Assembly (NCBI GenBank): GCA_019096155.1
Contig: JAHCVI010000002.1
Span: 5,208,001-5,272,000, forward strand
Source: Staphylotrichum longicolle
Lineage: Eukaryota; Ascomycota; Sordariomycetes; Sordariales; Chaetomiaceae
DNA length: 64,000 bases
Direction: 5' to 3'
The notes under the pieces were generated by a model, which did not search any database, was not told the DNA's origin, and was given only the letters and a program-made list of their open reading frames with translations. The position numbers were made by a program, and so were the translations under genes. Positions 37,139-48,703 of this stretch are shown here, piece by piece. Position 1 is the stretch's first letter. Every line of letters starts with the position of its first letter.

Positions 37139-38341
37139 ATGCGTCCTTCGTCATTGCTCGTGGCCGTCGCCACCGGTGGCCTCGTCTCTGCCGCTCCCAG
37201 CCCCGCGCAGCCCCGGACCGCCAAGGGAGATGTGAACCCGTTCCAGGGCAAGACTCAGTTTGTCAACCCCACATGGGCGGCCAAGCTGGACCAGACCCTC
37301 CGGGCTTTCCTGTGGAAGGGCGACCTTCTCAACACCTTCAAGACGTACAAGGTTCAGCAGACCAGCTCGTTCGTGTGGGTGTCTAAGATCGCAGACCTGC
37401 CCAACATCGACGCTGCCATCGCGGCGGCTCGCAAGGCCCAGAAGTGGACTGGCAAGAAGCAGATCGTTGGCCTCGTGCTCTACGACTTGCCGGACCGCGA
37501 CTGCAGCGCCGGCGAGAGCGCCGGCGAGCTCAAGAGCGCCGAGAACGGCCTAGAGCGATACAAGAAGGAGTTCATCAAGCCCTACGCCGAGAAGCTCGCC
37601 GCCGCCAAGGATCTCACCTTTGCCGTCGTGCTCGAGCCTGATTCCCTGGGCAACCTGGTCACCAACATGGGCATCGAGCTCTGCGCCAAAGCCGCCGATA
37701 CCTATCGCGCCGGCATTGCCCATGCCATTGCGAGCCTGCAGTACGACCATGTCAATCTGTACATCGACGCTGCCCACGGCGGCTGGCTCGGCTGGGATGG
37801 CAACTTGCCTCTCGCCGCCAAGGAGTTTGCAACCGTTGTCAAGATGGCCGGCGAGGGCAAGAAGGTCCGAGGCTTCGTGACCAACGTGTCCAACTACAAC
37901 CCATTCAATGCCGCCGTGCGTGAGAACTACACCGAGTGGAGCAACTCGTGGGACGAGTCTCACTACGCCACCTCTCTGGCCCCGCACCTCCAGGCCGAGG
38001 GTCTCCCGGCGCACTTCATCGTCGACCAGGGCCGTGTCCACCTCCCGGGTGCCCGGAAGGAGTGGTGAGTAACAAGCTAACACGCCCGGAAAATTCGAAC
38101 ACTTCAGTTGCTGACACGTTCCAGGGGCGAGTGGTGCAACGTCCAGCCCGCTGGGTTTGGCCCGGCACCTACCACCAACACCAACAACACCGTTGTCGAC
38201 GCCCTCGTGTGGGTCAAGCCTGGTGGCGAGAGTGACGGACAGTGCGGCATGACCGGCGCCCCGAGGGCTGGAGAGTGGTTTGATGAGTATGCCCAGATGC
38301 TCGTCAAGAACGCGGATCCGTCCGTATTCAAGTTGTTCTAG
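37139..38341 (+). CDS. GH6 cellobiohydrolase without carbohydrate-binding module
   Basis: Secreted family 6 glycoside hydrolase (Cel6, 1,4-beta-glucan cellobiohydrolase acting from non-reducing ends with inversion). Exons 37139-38064 and 38125-38341 give 380 aa. A signal peptide covers about residues 1-18 (LLVAVATGGLVSAAP). There is no CBM1 or Ser/Thr linker; the catalytic domain begins almost at once (NPFQGKTQFVNPTWAAKLD). The catalytic-site aspartates are recognisable: Asp121 in YDLPDRDC, Asp168 in VLEPDSLGNLVTN, and Asp296 in VDQGR. The exon junction falls inside the conserved W-GEWCN block. The size fits single-domain Cel6 enzymes of Sordariomycetes. Inducible control through XlnR/XYR1 is suggested by one upstream site. 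Confidence 0.95.
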
Positions 38342-38766
38342 ATCACCACCTTATGTTTATTAACTAATATACAATGATGTGTACTTCCCTCGCCGTCCTC
38401 AACTCGGACGTGTTCGTCGTCTGAGCGGACTGTATACTGGAGGATTTAAGTGTAGAAATTGCACAGGGCCTGCGAAGAGACAGTGTGCGCTTCAATGTCG
38501 AGTGCCATCTGGGCTCTGAGAACCAAGTTCTTGTTTGATTTCTTGACCCTCGAATCGACTTGTGCACATATGCAGCTGGGGTTCGACGCTCACCAGTACC
38601 TGAGGGAATCAAGAGATTCGCCAGCACAACCCGAGTGCTTGGGAGTGCAATGGGGGCTTCTCCATGCAACGCGCACACGCTGGACCAGCCAAGACATAAC
38701 CAGAACAGATCAGTCAACCAGGGTATTCCAGAAATTCCAAAACGCTAAGCTGTCATCAGATTCACT
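38342..38766. other. intergenic between convergent genes
   Basis: Contains the 3' UTRs of the GH6 gene and of the minus-strand coiled-coil gene. Nothing else is seen. Confidence 0.5.
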
Positions 38767-41260
38767 TCAATCACAGAGCCCGACACCCCAAGTCTCCCCC
38801 TCTCCCACCCCCCAAAAATATTCCGTGAATACCACGCTGCAATGATGCCCCTCATTCGAGGTTTCTTCCGGCGCTTTGAACGACGAGGCGGGCAATACCT
38901 CGAAGGCTTGCGGGGTATCCGGCAAAGGCGTCGTCGCTGCTAAACTTGTTGAACCGCTGGAGGGAGTTTGACCTGGTTCATCAACCAGGCGCGGTGATGT
39001 GTGGGATCCTACCCCCGCAGGGGAAGATTCGGCGCCCTCGACTGCCATCGGGCCCGCGACCATCACTCGGGCTTTCAGCCAAACTAATGCAACAGGATCA
39101 CTATCCGTTCCAGCGTTGATGCCTGGAAGATTGATGTTGTCCGTCACCACCGCCGGTTGCACAACCATGACGATCTGCTCGTCGGTCTGGGCGTCTTGTG
39201 GCGACCCTGCAGACTTGTCCTTAGAGACCTCATTTCGGTGGTTGCGAGCTTCGACTTCGACCTGGGCGTGGCAAAGGGTCACAATCGGGGTTGCGGTCCT
39301 GATCTCCCTGCTCCCCAAATGCCTCCAGCCATGCAACCGTAGAGGCGTGACACGAGTCCCCAGTCTACATGAGAAGCGCAGTGCCTCGTCGATGATGTCT
39401 GTCAATGTGCGCTCAAGCTTCTCGATTCCGCTCGCATCCTGGTCCTGAAGGAGAAATCGTGCAGATCCACCGAGAAACCGCTCTTTCAGCTTTCTCGCGT
39501 AGTTGAGGCGGGAGTCGACAAATGTTCGGCATGACTCGTTCGGGCCCGCAGCTGCAACGTCTTTCAGGCTGAAGCCGCCATCGGCGAACAGCCGCATCAT
39601 CTGAGCACGCCAATGGTGAGCGGCTGCTCTCGCGTCTTCATCCTGTGCTGTTTGAAGCAATTTGTCAGCTGGCTCCTGGAATAACAAGATTTTGGGCGTT
39701 TGCTAACTAACCATCAGTGAGCATGTGAACAAGCCTCTCCATGTCGGGCTTTAGAGGCAGGCCGAGGAAAGACGTGCTAGCGGCTCCAGGGGGTGGCAGC
39801 ATAGATGTTATCAGGGGTGGTGGAAATTGGGGGCTTCGAGGGGTCTCGAGTTGATTCGGGCCGGGTCGGACAGGCACAACGTTGCTGAAGGTATTCATGC
39901 CCATGCGGAAGCCAACGGCCGGGGAGCCAGGCAAAGGCTTAGCAGACACAATGCTGGGGCTTTCCAGCGTGCCAAGGGATGTAGCGACAAACACCCACAT
40001 CGGCGTCGAGATGATCCCGTCACAGATGAAGTGAGCCAACATGCCGTTAAGAAGAGCGTGCAGGGCCTCTTTACCGCCAACGAGTAACTCTGGTGGGAGG
40101 CCACCCGAATCGGTCATTCGAACGAATCCTCTGACATCGTCGCAGAGCTCTCGTAGTTGCAAGGGGTGAAGTCCGCTGCTGAGCCGGTCCGCGTCTTGAT
40201 GCCCAAAATCCGTCGCCCAGCCGTGCCATGCGGCATCTTGGCGATCAAACCATGCCGATATTTCGTCGTTGGACAGGATGCCTGGAAGCTTTTGGGGGTG
40301 CCTGCTCACAACATCCAACAGCTGCTCCCCCATCTCTCGCATCCTGGTCTCAAACTCGATGTCTTTGCGACGGATCCCCTCGTTCCACTGTCGTGCTCGG
40401 CGCTCATGGTGTTGTTTCATCGCCGCAAGCTTTCGTGTGAGATCTTGGTTTCGGCGAGTAGCTCACGCTCAGTGCGTTGCAGTGCGGCGATTCGCTGATA
40501 CAGGCTCCGATTCTCTTGCAGCAGCTCGCTTTCGGAGCTCTGAGCAGCTTGCTGTGCCATGGACTGGAGGAACCGGTTTATCCGCTCGTCGGCAAGACCC
40601 CGATCGCTCGTCGTAGTTCTGTCGTTCGGTGTTCTATTGGAGTCCCTCGCAACAGATGACCTGCTGTGGGTGGAGTGCGACCTGTCTCTGGGGGCCGTCG
40701 GTGTGGCCACGCTCCTGCTTCTGCTCTGATCCCTCGTGTTCTCCCGGCCTTCACGACCGTCGCGGTTGTCTTGCGCACCACGGGTCTTGCTGCTGGAGCG
40801 AGACTCAGAGAGACTACCCCGAGACTGGCTGTAGGACCGGTGTATGCTCTCGACAAGTTGTGCTGCTGAGGGAACGCTTCCTCTGCCCCAAGTCGCCGAA
40901 TTCAACCACCGTGGAACTGGGCGTTCCGGGTTCCTCGTAGACGGGCTGCAGTAAATTGTTGGGTATGGGCGTCAAGGGGGGGCTACTGGAGCCGAGTCCG
41001 GGCTGCAGTGCTGTGATGAACCGGGGATTTGTGCTCGGTCTGGGACTGCCGTTTGTGGGCGTTGTGGAATTGAGTTCATTGAGACGTGGGCTGTGGTGCG
41101 GATTGCTACGTGAGGACGTTGAGTCTCTCGGTAGCACCACAATACCCTCTTTCCGGGGCTCGAGCGGGGAGAAGCTCATCGTTGAAAAGGTGGTCGATAG
41201 AGGCGGCAGAGGCGAATCTGACCCCATCTTTGACTCCGTCACAAGCGTGGATAAGATCAT
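38767..41260 (-). CDS. uncharacterised coiled-coil protein (about 810 aa), frame interrupted
   Basis: I do not recognise the family. The N-terminal third is Ser/Pro-rich and disordered. A long Ser/Arg-rich part (about 40880-40600) is followed by a coiled coil (QENRSLYQRIAALQRTERELL, then KQHHERRARQWNEGIRRKDIEF). A folded-looking helical domain follows (ISAWFDRQDAAWHGWATDFG, HALLNGMLAHFICDGIISTP), and after a probable 43-nt intron (39711-39669) a second one (MMRLFADGGFSLKDVAAAGP, RLNYARKLKERFLGG). The frame changes near 40860 and near 40440; the second fits one missing C in an ACCC run. The start could be 41260 or 41227. The last 100 residues are low-complexity and the stop is less certain. 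Confidence 0.65.
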
Positions 41261-42625
41261 GAGGAAGCCAACGGTGTCGAGATATGAGGTGCGACGCTTC
41301 CATGCGACCGCCGACCGATCGCAAGCCGTATTGGATGCCTTTGATCAAAAGCCGAGACAGGCGAACGAACGCAACAACATGCCCCCAGAGAAGACCACCT
41401 CAACAATGGAGAAAGACATGAAAGAGAATGCGATGGGTGAGGGGACAATCCGGCCAAGGAACCCACTCAAACCGACGTTGGGGGGAGGGCTCGAAAATGC
41501 GGGATTCCTGCAAAACTGCCCAGCGCAAGACAAAAGGGGACCTTGCAATCAAACGGAAGTTTCCAGCCGCCGGACCACGCCACACCGGCCTCACTGGGCG
41601 AGTTTGGCCAACAGGCGAGGCATCTGCATGAGCACGCGCACACTGTGCGGCTGCCCTCAAGGGCCGACGGGGCCACGACAATGGAAGACGCCCAGCCGCC
41701 AGCTTGTTGCGACTTAGCCGCCGAGCCCTTTCCGACCCACCCAGCGGGAAACTTCATTCCCCTATTCGTCAGTGCGAAACTCAAGACGGCAGGACAATCC
41801 AGCACCAACTGCAGCCTGCCCTGTGTTAAAACCGTGAGACAGAACTCACGGGATGCTCCATCCTGTTTGTGCCTTGCAAATGTGCCAATTCTCGTGGCGG
41901 ATGAAGTTTTGCCGAGCCTCGTCGCTCACGTGTGAATGGAACACAGCTTGTGGTCTCCGGCAGGGGGTAACGGACGCAACCCCGCTGCGTGTTGTGAGCT
42001 GGGTGTCCTGAACTTTATGGACATTTAGATTGGGAATCTGAGAGATATTCACTGTGTTTTTTGCTTCCGCGGCGACATGAATTTGATGGACTGGACATCA
42101 AGACAAGAAGGTCACCGGCGTTTGGGTTTGTGCATGAGTGCAGTAAGCATCCGCACTGTAGGCGATGCGCCTGCTCGCATTTCTGCGCGACTGAGATGGT
42201 GTGATGAAATTCAGTAGCCAATCACAGCGAGTTTGGGGCAGGCATGCCAGGATGCCCGATAACAGGGACCACGATGGAACCAACCAAATCTGGGGATTTG
42301 CGGAGAGAGCTTTTTCCAAAAGGTGTTGCTGCCTGACCTTTTGGACGGAGCGAGCACGTGTCTGGGGCCTGGTCCTGGTGTACACTTACCAGGACGCTGA
42401 TGCAATTCGGCTGACTGGGGTAAGCACTCGTCGTCCTCAAGCAATTCAAGTAACTACCTACCTTCGTTCTCTCTGCGAATCCAGCTGCTGAAGACATGGC
42501 CTTGGTCGCGGAGGTAGCTAGTCATATGTTTCAATCGATGACCTTCAATGAATCCGTAAGGTAAATTTAAATTTATGGGTACCGGTAGAATCCCATACAT
42601 TGCATGTAAAATCTCCCGTTGAATG
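41261..42625. other. intergenic region, 1.4 kb
   Basis: No gene is recognised on either strand. It holds the promoter of the coiled-coil gene and the 3' flank of the hydrolase gene. It marks the change from housekeeping-type genes to accessory genes. Confidence 0.45.
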
Positions 42626-43478
42626 TCATAATAATGTCTCAAGAAATGCCATCAACTGCTTTGCCACAGCGTCTGGAGCGTCCAGCGGCGAGAGATGGCC
42701 GGAACCGGAAAGCATCTCGAATCCCGCCTTCGGAAACCGGGAGACCACCTCCGCTTGTACTCTGTCAATGTGTTCCACCACGTCCTCTGAGGCAGCAAGG
42801 ACCAGAACAGGCACTGCAATCAAGCCAACAGACCCCGATATGTCCTCTCCCATGGCATATGTAGGCCATGCCTCTCTTGCCCACTTGTTTCCCCGCAACA
42901 TGTCTGCAACAACAAAGCCGGGCAGGTTTCCGTTTCGGAAGGTCGACGTCAGAACATTTTCTGCCACGAAAGTCGCCGAGTTTTCGTTGTCGTATGCATG
43001 CAATTGCTGTTCCCTCATTTCCGGAGGCAGCACAAGTGGTGTCGGGGGAGCCGGGCTTACAAGGACAAGCCCTTGCAAGACAGCTGCTCTTTCGGTCGTG
43101 CCAGCTTGGAGCACATCCGCGAGGCAACCAGTTGCGCGACTTTGGCGCCATGGATAACCCACAAGGACAACACTTTTGAGCTGAAGGGCGTCAATAACTC
43201 CTCAACATCGCTGGCCAAAGCTGCAATGGAGTACGCCGCTTTGTCGTGTGGCCCGGTTGAGGCGCCCAGCCACGGAAGTCGACGGCGACTGTGGAGTATG
43301 TCTTTGAGACAAGCGGATTGACGAGCGACCACGTGGCGGCCGAACCTCCCCAGAAATGGAGGAAGACGACTGTCGGTGATTTTGATGATTCGGGGTTTTG
43401 AAGGGGTTGAGAGATGAAAGCATGGATTTCGGTGTCAGGTTGAATCGCAATGACCCTGAGTGCTGTTTTTGAGGACAT
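42626..43478 (-). CDS. alpha/beta hydrolase, frame interrupted
   Basis: Alpha/beta hydrolase-fold enzyme of about 285 aa, start at 43478. The oxyanion-loop region is VVFLHFWGGSAATW. The nucleophile elbow (GYxMG type) is recognisable near 43150 but lies across a frame break. The likely catalytic acid is the Asp in LAASEDVVEH and the His is in GSGHLSPLD, both in the intact 3' part. At least four single-base losses are needed to connect the parts: near 43265 (G run), 43184, 43150 and 43128. Each site is a short homopolymer. No signal peptide is seen. The gene is divergent from the beta-lactamase-fold gene and lies 5 kb from the polyketide cluster. Substrate unknown; chain release from the PKS is one possibility. 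Confidence 0.75.
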
Positions 43479-44421
43479 GGTGACTTTCGCCGCTTCGGGC
43501 AAGAAGACACGGCCAAGCGCAAGAGTCCTGCCGTTGGCCGACGTAATTGGATCAAGGTGTCTGACCTCAAGAAGCTGTGGTGAAAGGAGTTCAATCACGC
43601 GGTTAACCTTTGCTTTATATGGTCAGGAACCAGTTTGCCTTATCCCCGATATCAGTTCCGAAGGGCCTCGGGGATTTGATCACAAAAAGACTTTACACCC
43701 GAAGCAGCTCGGAAGTTCACGCTCTTGATGCACAATAACATGTCACTGTCAGCACTAACAATGGGCAACCGTGGGATCTGGGAATGGATGGTACGTCTTG
43801 CCCGAGATCACTGCCACTTCATCCGAAGGGTGATTCAACTTAACCTCCGACATCAACAGCCACGGCAGTGTGCTGTCTCAACAAGATCAGCAGAACTATT
43901 TTTAAGCTTTCTGTGGAGGGGGATGACCTTTGTTCTTGGGAATTAATCTTTGACCTGGCGCCAAAGATGCGGTAAGGAAGGTAACAACAAGCACCTTAAG
44001 ACCTCAACCGGAAGATGAAAGACCGAACTTGGGGAAAACGACCTGTTGGCCAACAAGTCTGATACGATCGATTGTCAGCTCCGGCATGTCACATACATTG
44101 CACGATCCTTCGACACCTATGAAGGAGAGACTGGTCAACCGCGCCAGGAGACTATCTCGAGAAACATGAAACCGCTAGTGACTTGGTGATCAGCGGCAGT
44201 AGGGTACGCATTGCTTGCCGCTGCTTGTGTTACGGTGTCAACCGAGATGTGGGGGGGTCCTTTTGGAAAAACGGGCAGAGATTGGGGGATAATTGCAACG
44301 CGACTCGGCTGAATTCTTCAGCTACGCGCAGGCACACAATACGACACAGCTTCTTCGCTCACAGGGACGCCTTTCCTGTCGTAAAAGGCAGCCCTTACCC
44401 TTTGTCAGATAACATTCCGTC
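43479..44421. other. divergent promoter region between two hydrolase genes
   Basis: This 0.94-kb region is shared by the alpha/beta hydrolase (minus) and the beta-lactamase-fold gene (plus). No gene is seen. A common promoter would allow co-regulation. Confidence 0.45.
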
Positions 44422-46257
44422 ATGAAACTCATCGGGTCGCACATCGTTGCCATTGTTGGGCTCATCGCCACATCATGCGGCGCTCAGAACTGCCCCATCC
44501 TGGGGCCATCCTATCCAGCAGCGACTGATCTGGCCTCTCCTGCCTTCATTGCGGCCAGCATCAAGTTTGACGAAGCACTCAGCTCAAATTCCCGGATTGA
44601 CCAAGATGGAGTGTCCTTCGCAGTTGAGGTCTATTCTTCTCACTTGAAAGACACGCGCCCAATTCATCGCCGATTCAACACTGCCGTTGCGCAGAACGAC
44701 TCAGTCACCGTCGGTCCTCACACCTTGTTTCGCATCCACAGTATATCCAAGGTCTTGACGGTTTATACAATGCTCTCAAAGCTGTCGTTCAATTACTGGC
44801 ATGAACCTGTCACCAAATACGTCCCAGAGCTCGCGGACAGCCAGTTACAGAACGTTGTCAGGGATGTGGATTGGTCCGAGGTCACGCTTGGGTCTTTGGC
44901 GAGCCAAATCAGTGGAGTATCCAGAGACTGTACCGTCATCTGCTCGTGGTGTTTTTATTGCGAGTTCCCGCTTCTGATATGTTGCTCGCAGATGCCCTTG
45001 GTGATGGCTCTTCAGTTTTCTCAGCACTCCCTGGGCTGCGAAAGCTGACCGACTTTGAGCTTGTTAGATGTAGCTCACCTCCGCTCAAGCCATGCACAAG
45101 AGCGGATGCTCTGAAATATGTGCTCCAAACTTGGCCTCTGGGCCCATCTTACCGCACGCCAAACTATTCAAATATGGCTTTTCAGATCCTCGCCTACGCT
45201 GTCGAGAACATCACAAGAACACCGTTCCCGGACCTGGTCACGGACCAGCTTCTGAAGCCCCTAAACCTTACCCGGACTCTTCTCTCTCATCCTGGTAACG
45301 ACACAAACGCTGTGGTGTATGACGGTTGGGATTTGGACTTTGGGGACGAATCTCCGTAAGGGCACCCACCCCACCGACCACACAGGCAGAGAACTCGTTA
45401 ACTCTGACCCTGGTAGCACCGCCGGCTACTACTCCTCGCTAACTGACCTAACCGCACTCGGCCGCTCGATCCTAAACTCATCCCTCCTCCCGCCGCTCAC
45501 AACCCGCAAATGGCTCAAGCCAATAACCCACACCTCGAGCCTGCGTTTTTCTGTTGGCAGCCCCTGGGAGATTCTCCGTGAGTCAGTGCCAGTCAGTACG
45601 CATCCCAATACCAAAACCACACGCGTTGTCGACCTCTACACAAAACAGGGCGGTGGAGACGGTTACACTAGCCTGATGGGTCTGTCTCCGGATCACGATA
45701 TGGGGATCTCCATACTCACGGCCGGCCCCGCCTCGTCGGCTACCTTTCTCGCCATCCGGGAGCTCTTCGTCGACATTTGGCTCCCCGCTGCAGAGCAAGC
45801 GGCGCGTGACCAGGCAGCTGTAAATCTTGCAGGCAGGTATACCCTCGGTTCCGAAAACAACACAAAGTCGTGGTCAGTCGCTGAGGTTTCGTTGCTGCCG
45901 GATGAGCCAGCGCTGGCTCTCTCGAAGCTGGTTAGCAACGGGACGGACGTTCTGGAGTTCTTGAAGGCAAATTCGAAGCAGCTTGCCGGCGGGGAGGGCG
46001 GGTCGGTGAAGATGTGGCTTTATCCGATGGGGTTGGTTTCTCAGAGTGGCAGCTGCAAGAGTAGGATGGCGTTTCGCGGCGTAATTGGATTTTCTGGGAA
46101 ACCGGCCGCCGAGGACTGTGCGTCGTGGGCCGAAGGAGATCGGTTGAGATGGGGTAACTATCCGGCAGATGTGTTTGTGTTTGAGATGGGAGAGGATGGG
46201 AGGGCGAGCGCAGTGGAGGTGCCGGTTTTGGGGACAGCGCTTCAGAAGGTCAATTAA
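44422..46257 (+). CDS. beta-lactamase-fold serine hydrolase/transacylase, secreted or ER-targeted
   Basis: Penicillin-binding-protein/class C beta-lactamase-like protein (Beta-lactamase Pfam family). Exons 44422-44929, 44992-45355 and 45417-46257 join in frame, giving 570 aa with no frame problems. A signal peptide covers about residues 1-21 (hydrophobic VAIVGLIATSCGAQ). The nucleophile motif SxxK is Ser107-Ile-Ser-Lys110 (FRIHSISK), and the YxN motif is Tyr228-Ser-Asn230 (RTPNYSNMAF). The GGGDGYTSLMGLSPDHDMGISIL region resembles the third active-site element. Fungal relatives often lie in polyketide clusters, and LovD is a well-known transacylase of this fold, but LovD lacks a signal peptide. 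It may act as an esterase or transacylase for the nearby pathway. Confidence 0.85.
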
Positions 46258-48703
46258 CGGGCTGCCTGATAGGAGAAGATGGACTGGCGAGATCATCAGT
46301 TACCAGTCAGCTTGGTGCGGTGTCAAACACCAGTTCGGGCATAGCTCATTGATAAAGGTGCCGAGAACTTTGATGATGTTTTATGAGCACCAATAATGGA
46401 CTTTGAGCGTCGGTTACCGTGAATTAGGTGCTGCCGGCTTCTACATGTGTCGATTAAGGAGATCTGATAGGTTGAGAGATTGCATGCTCTGAATGTCTGG
46501 CATGATGTAATGCTACTTCCTGTCCCGCTCTCAACAGTGAGCTTCAGATATCAATAATCTATTGACCAAGACGGTGAGACAGACTGCTTCATCAATGCGT
46601 TGTCAGCAGAATGTACAGTCGATGGTCGGTCTTGGGAGAGTCCCAACCTGGTCTGCATCATGTTCTACAACACCGGGAGGAAAAAGATGAAGCGACATAA
46701 CGTCAGAACATTCATCTACCTCCAGAACAACAGACGCCTCGCCAACCATGACCCATAACCCGCGCCGAACACTGCAGAAATCTTGCGTCTGCCGCTAATT
46801 TGACTCCGAAAACTCTTCAGCGTGCAGGCTGAGCATGGCAACAATCTCCCAGCTCTGCTCTGAAAGGGCCAGTCAGACCAGAGAGAACATCGTCGTTTCA
46901 AGGCAGTGCACGACGTAGGCGCATGGGGTACAGAAGCTGGCTGGCTTGACACAATCGAGCCCGTTCAGTCGGCGGCATGACTGTTAGGCGCTCGAATTTA
47001 GGCAATGTCTCTTGACAAGTTGACGCCGTGTCTCTGCATGTTGTTCTGACACATCTTCGATCTCCAGTGTGACAGGATAGCGCGGATAATGTAGATGGGA
47101 GTGTTACTCTTGTCTGTACTGTCAGTGTCACTGCCTGGTCGACTTCTTGCATCATGTTCGGTCGTCGTGACGAGGAATTATCGATAGACATGGATGTGGT
47201 TGTCGTCACCGGCGGGCTGGGCGCTGCCCTTTTGAACACTGTGAAAGCTGGTATGTCTGCTGTGCCGGCCGTGGATCGGTCCGCAGACCCCTGGATGATG
47301 TGCCCATTGAGCCGAGCAACTTTGTGCGGTTTTTAGACCACGACGAGAACAGCCCCAGCTGTGGCAGCCATCGCACCAGCAATGGCTTTAGCCGCATTGC
47401 CGCACCGCAAATAATGCCGAGATTGACCTCGACAATGGACCACACTGGTATGGTCTGGGAGGAGGCAGAGGAGTAGCGAGTGAGACTGGTGCCTCAGCGA
47501 CAATGACACTGGAGGTCCCGCCGTCCCGAGAGCTCATGAAACGATGATCAGGAGGTGAGTGTCAGGAGAGATATAAGTGCAGGGCCCTGGGGGGCGGACA
47601 AGCCAAAATCAGGGAATTTTCTTTTCGTTCATCTCGACCGAGGGAGGAGAAGTAGAACCCCTCTGGGTGCTGTTCAGCTGTAACCCTCCTTTGTCATCCA
47701 TTTGCTTTTATCCCCTCCACGTCCGCCGGTGTTCGCGGATCGTCTGTCGAGACTTCCCAAACATTCGTCTGTTTTGCCTCGATGCAAGCCAACAGCAGAT
47801 CCTCATCCGATCCCATCCGCGGCATCAAAGCCGGAGGAATTAGTCTCGAGAGAGAGTGGGGGCTCAAGGGTTGTCGCCGCAAGCTCATACCGGATATGGC
47901 CTCCTTTCGTCGTCACCCCCGCCCAACGGTTCGCGGGGAACGAGGGACCCTGTCGGGCCGCCCCTTGCTAAGCCGCGAGGAGAGGCAGAAGAAAATCGTG
48001 CAGCGACACCATTCTTGTTGATTGTTCGGGATCCTGAAAGGGAAGCGCTCTGATTGATCCGCTAAACTGGTACCCATTACCGTGGGTCCCTCCATCCGGC
48101 CTCGAGCCGGCATCCAAGCGAGTGCTCCGTCGCCCCACTCGGGTTGCTGTGGTTTTTTTCTGCTCAGGAGTCAAGGCATGTGCAAAAATGCCTGCCGAGG
48201 GAACTCCTGCCTGTCACCTTCTCGAGTCCCACTGCATACCTACCTATATGTGTTCCGCTGGAATAGTGTTGTCCATGAAGGATCGATGACGGGAAAATGA
48301 TGGACTCCAAACCCTTGGGTCCCCTTCGGGAATTTTTGGCCAGTCCTTTGTGAAGGTGCGCCAAAGGATTCATGGGATGTTTGTCCATTGGGGAGAGACA
48401 TCTTCTTGAACAAGAAAGAGATCTGCATCACTTTGACCCCCTGCCAGGGGATTTCAACGCCAGAGGAGACTTGTCTGACGTTTACGTTAGCGTGGGGGAA
48501 TTAGGACCCAACAGGGTCCAACAAGGATCATCGTTAACGAGGCCGAGGAATCGACATGCAGCAGCATCGCAATCATATAGATGCCCAGGTACGCGCTGGG
48601 TTCCGTCCATCCATGCCCCGAATGAATGTGTTCCAAAGACGATCCTGTTCGAGATCCTGCTCACCCTCGGGAAACTGCCATTCCACAGTGTTTGAGAAAG
48701 GTG
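46258..48703. other. intergenic region with a gene relic
   Basis: Apart from the membrane-protein relic at about 46930-47450, no coding sequence is recognised. The last 400 bases include the promoter and leader of the acyltransferase gene. Confidence 0.4.
46930..47450 (-). pseudogene. relic of a rhodopsin-domain (PTH11-like) integral membrane protein
   Basis: On the minus strand, near 47440-47340, the translation VWSIVEVNLGIICGAAMRLK followed by PLLVRWLPQLGLF matches the last transmembrane helix and its junction in fungal rhodopsin-domain proteins, where W-SxxExxxGIICxxxxxLRPL is typical. A Ser/Thr-rich tail follows but shifts frame near 47215. I find no sequence for the first six helices upstream (47450-48300), so only a 3' fragment appears to remain. 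It could instead be a chance similarity or part of a gene with unrecognised introns. Confidence 0.35.

Noticed and set aside
45319..45420. Apparent frameshift in the beta-lactamase-fold gene
   Set aside because: A standard intron (45356-45416, GTAAGG to TAG, branch GTTAAC) joins the frames exactly.
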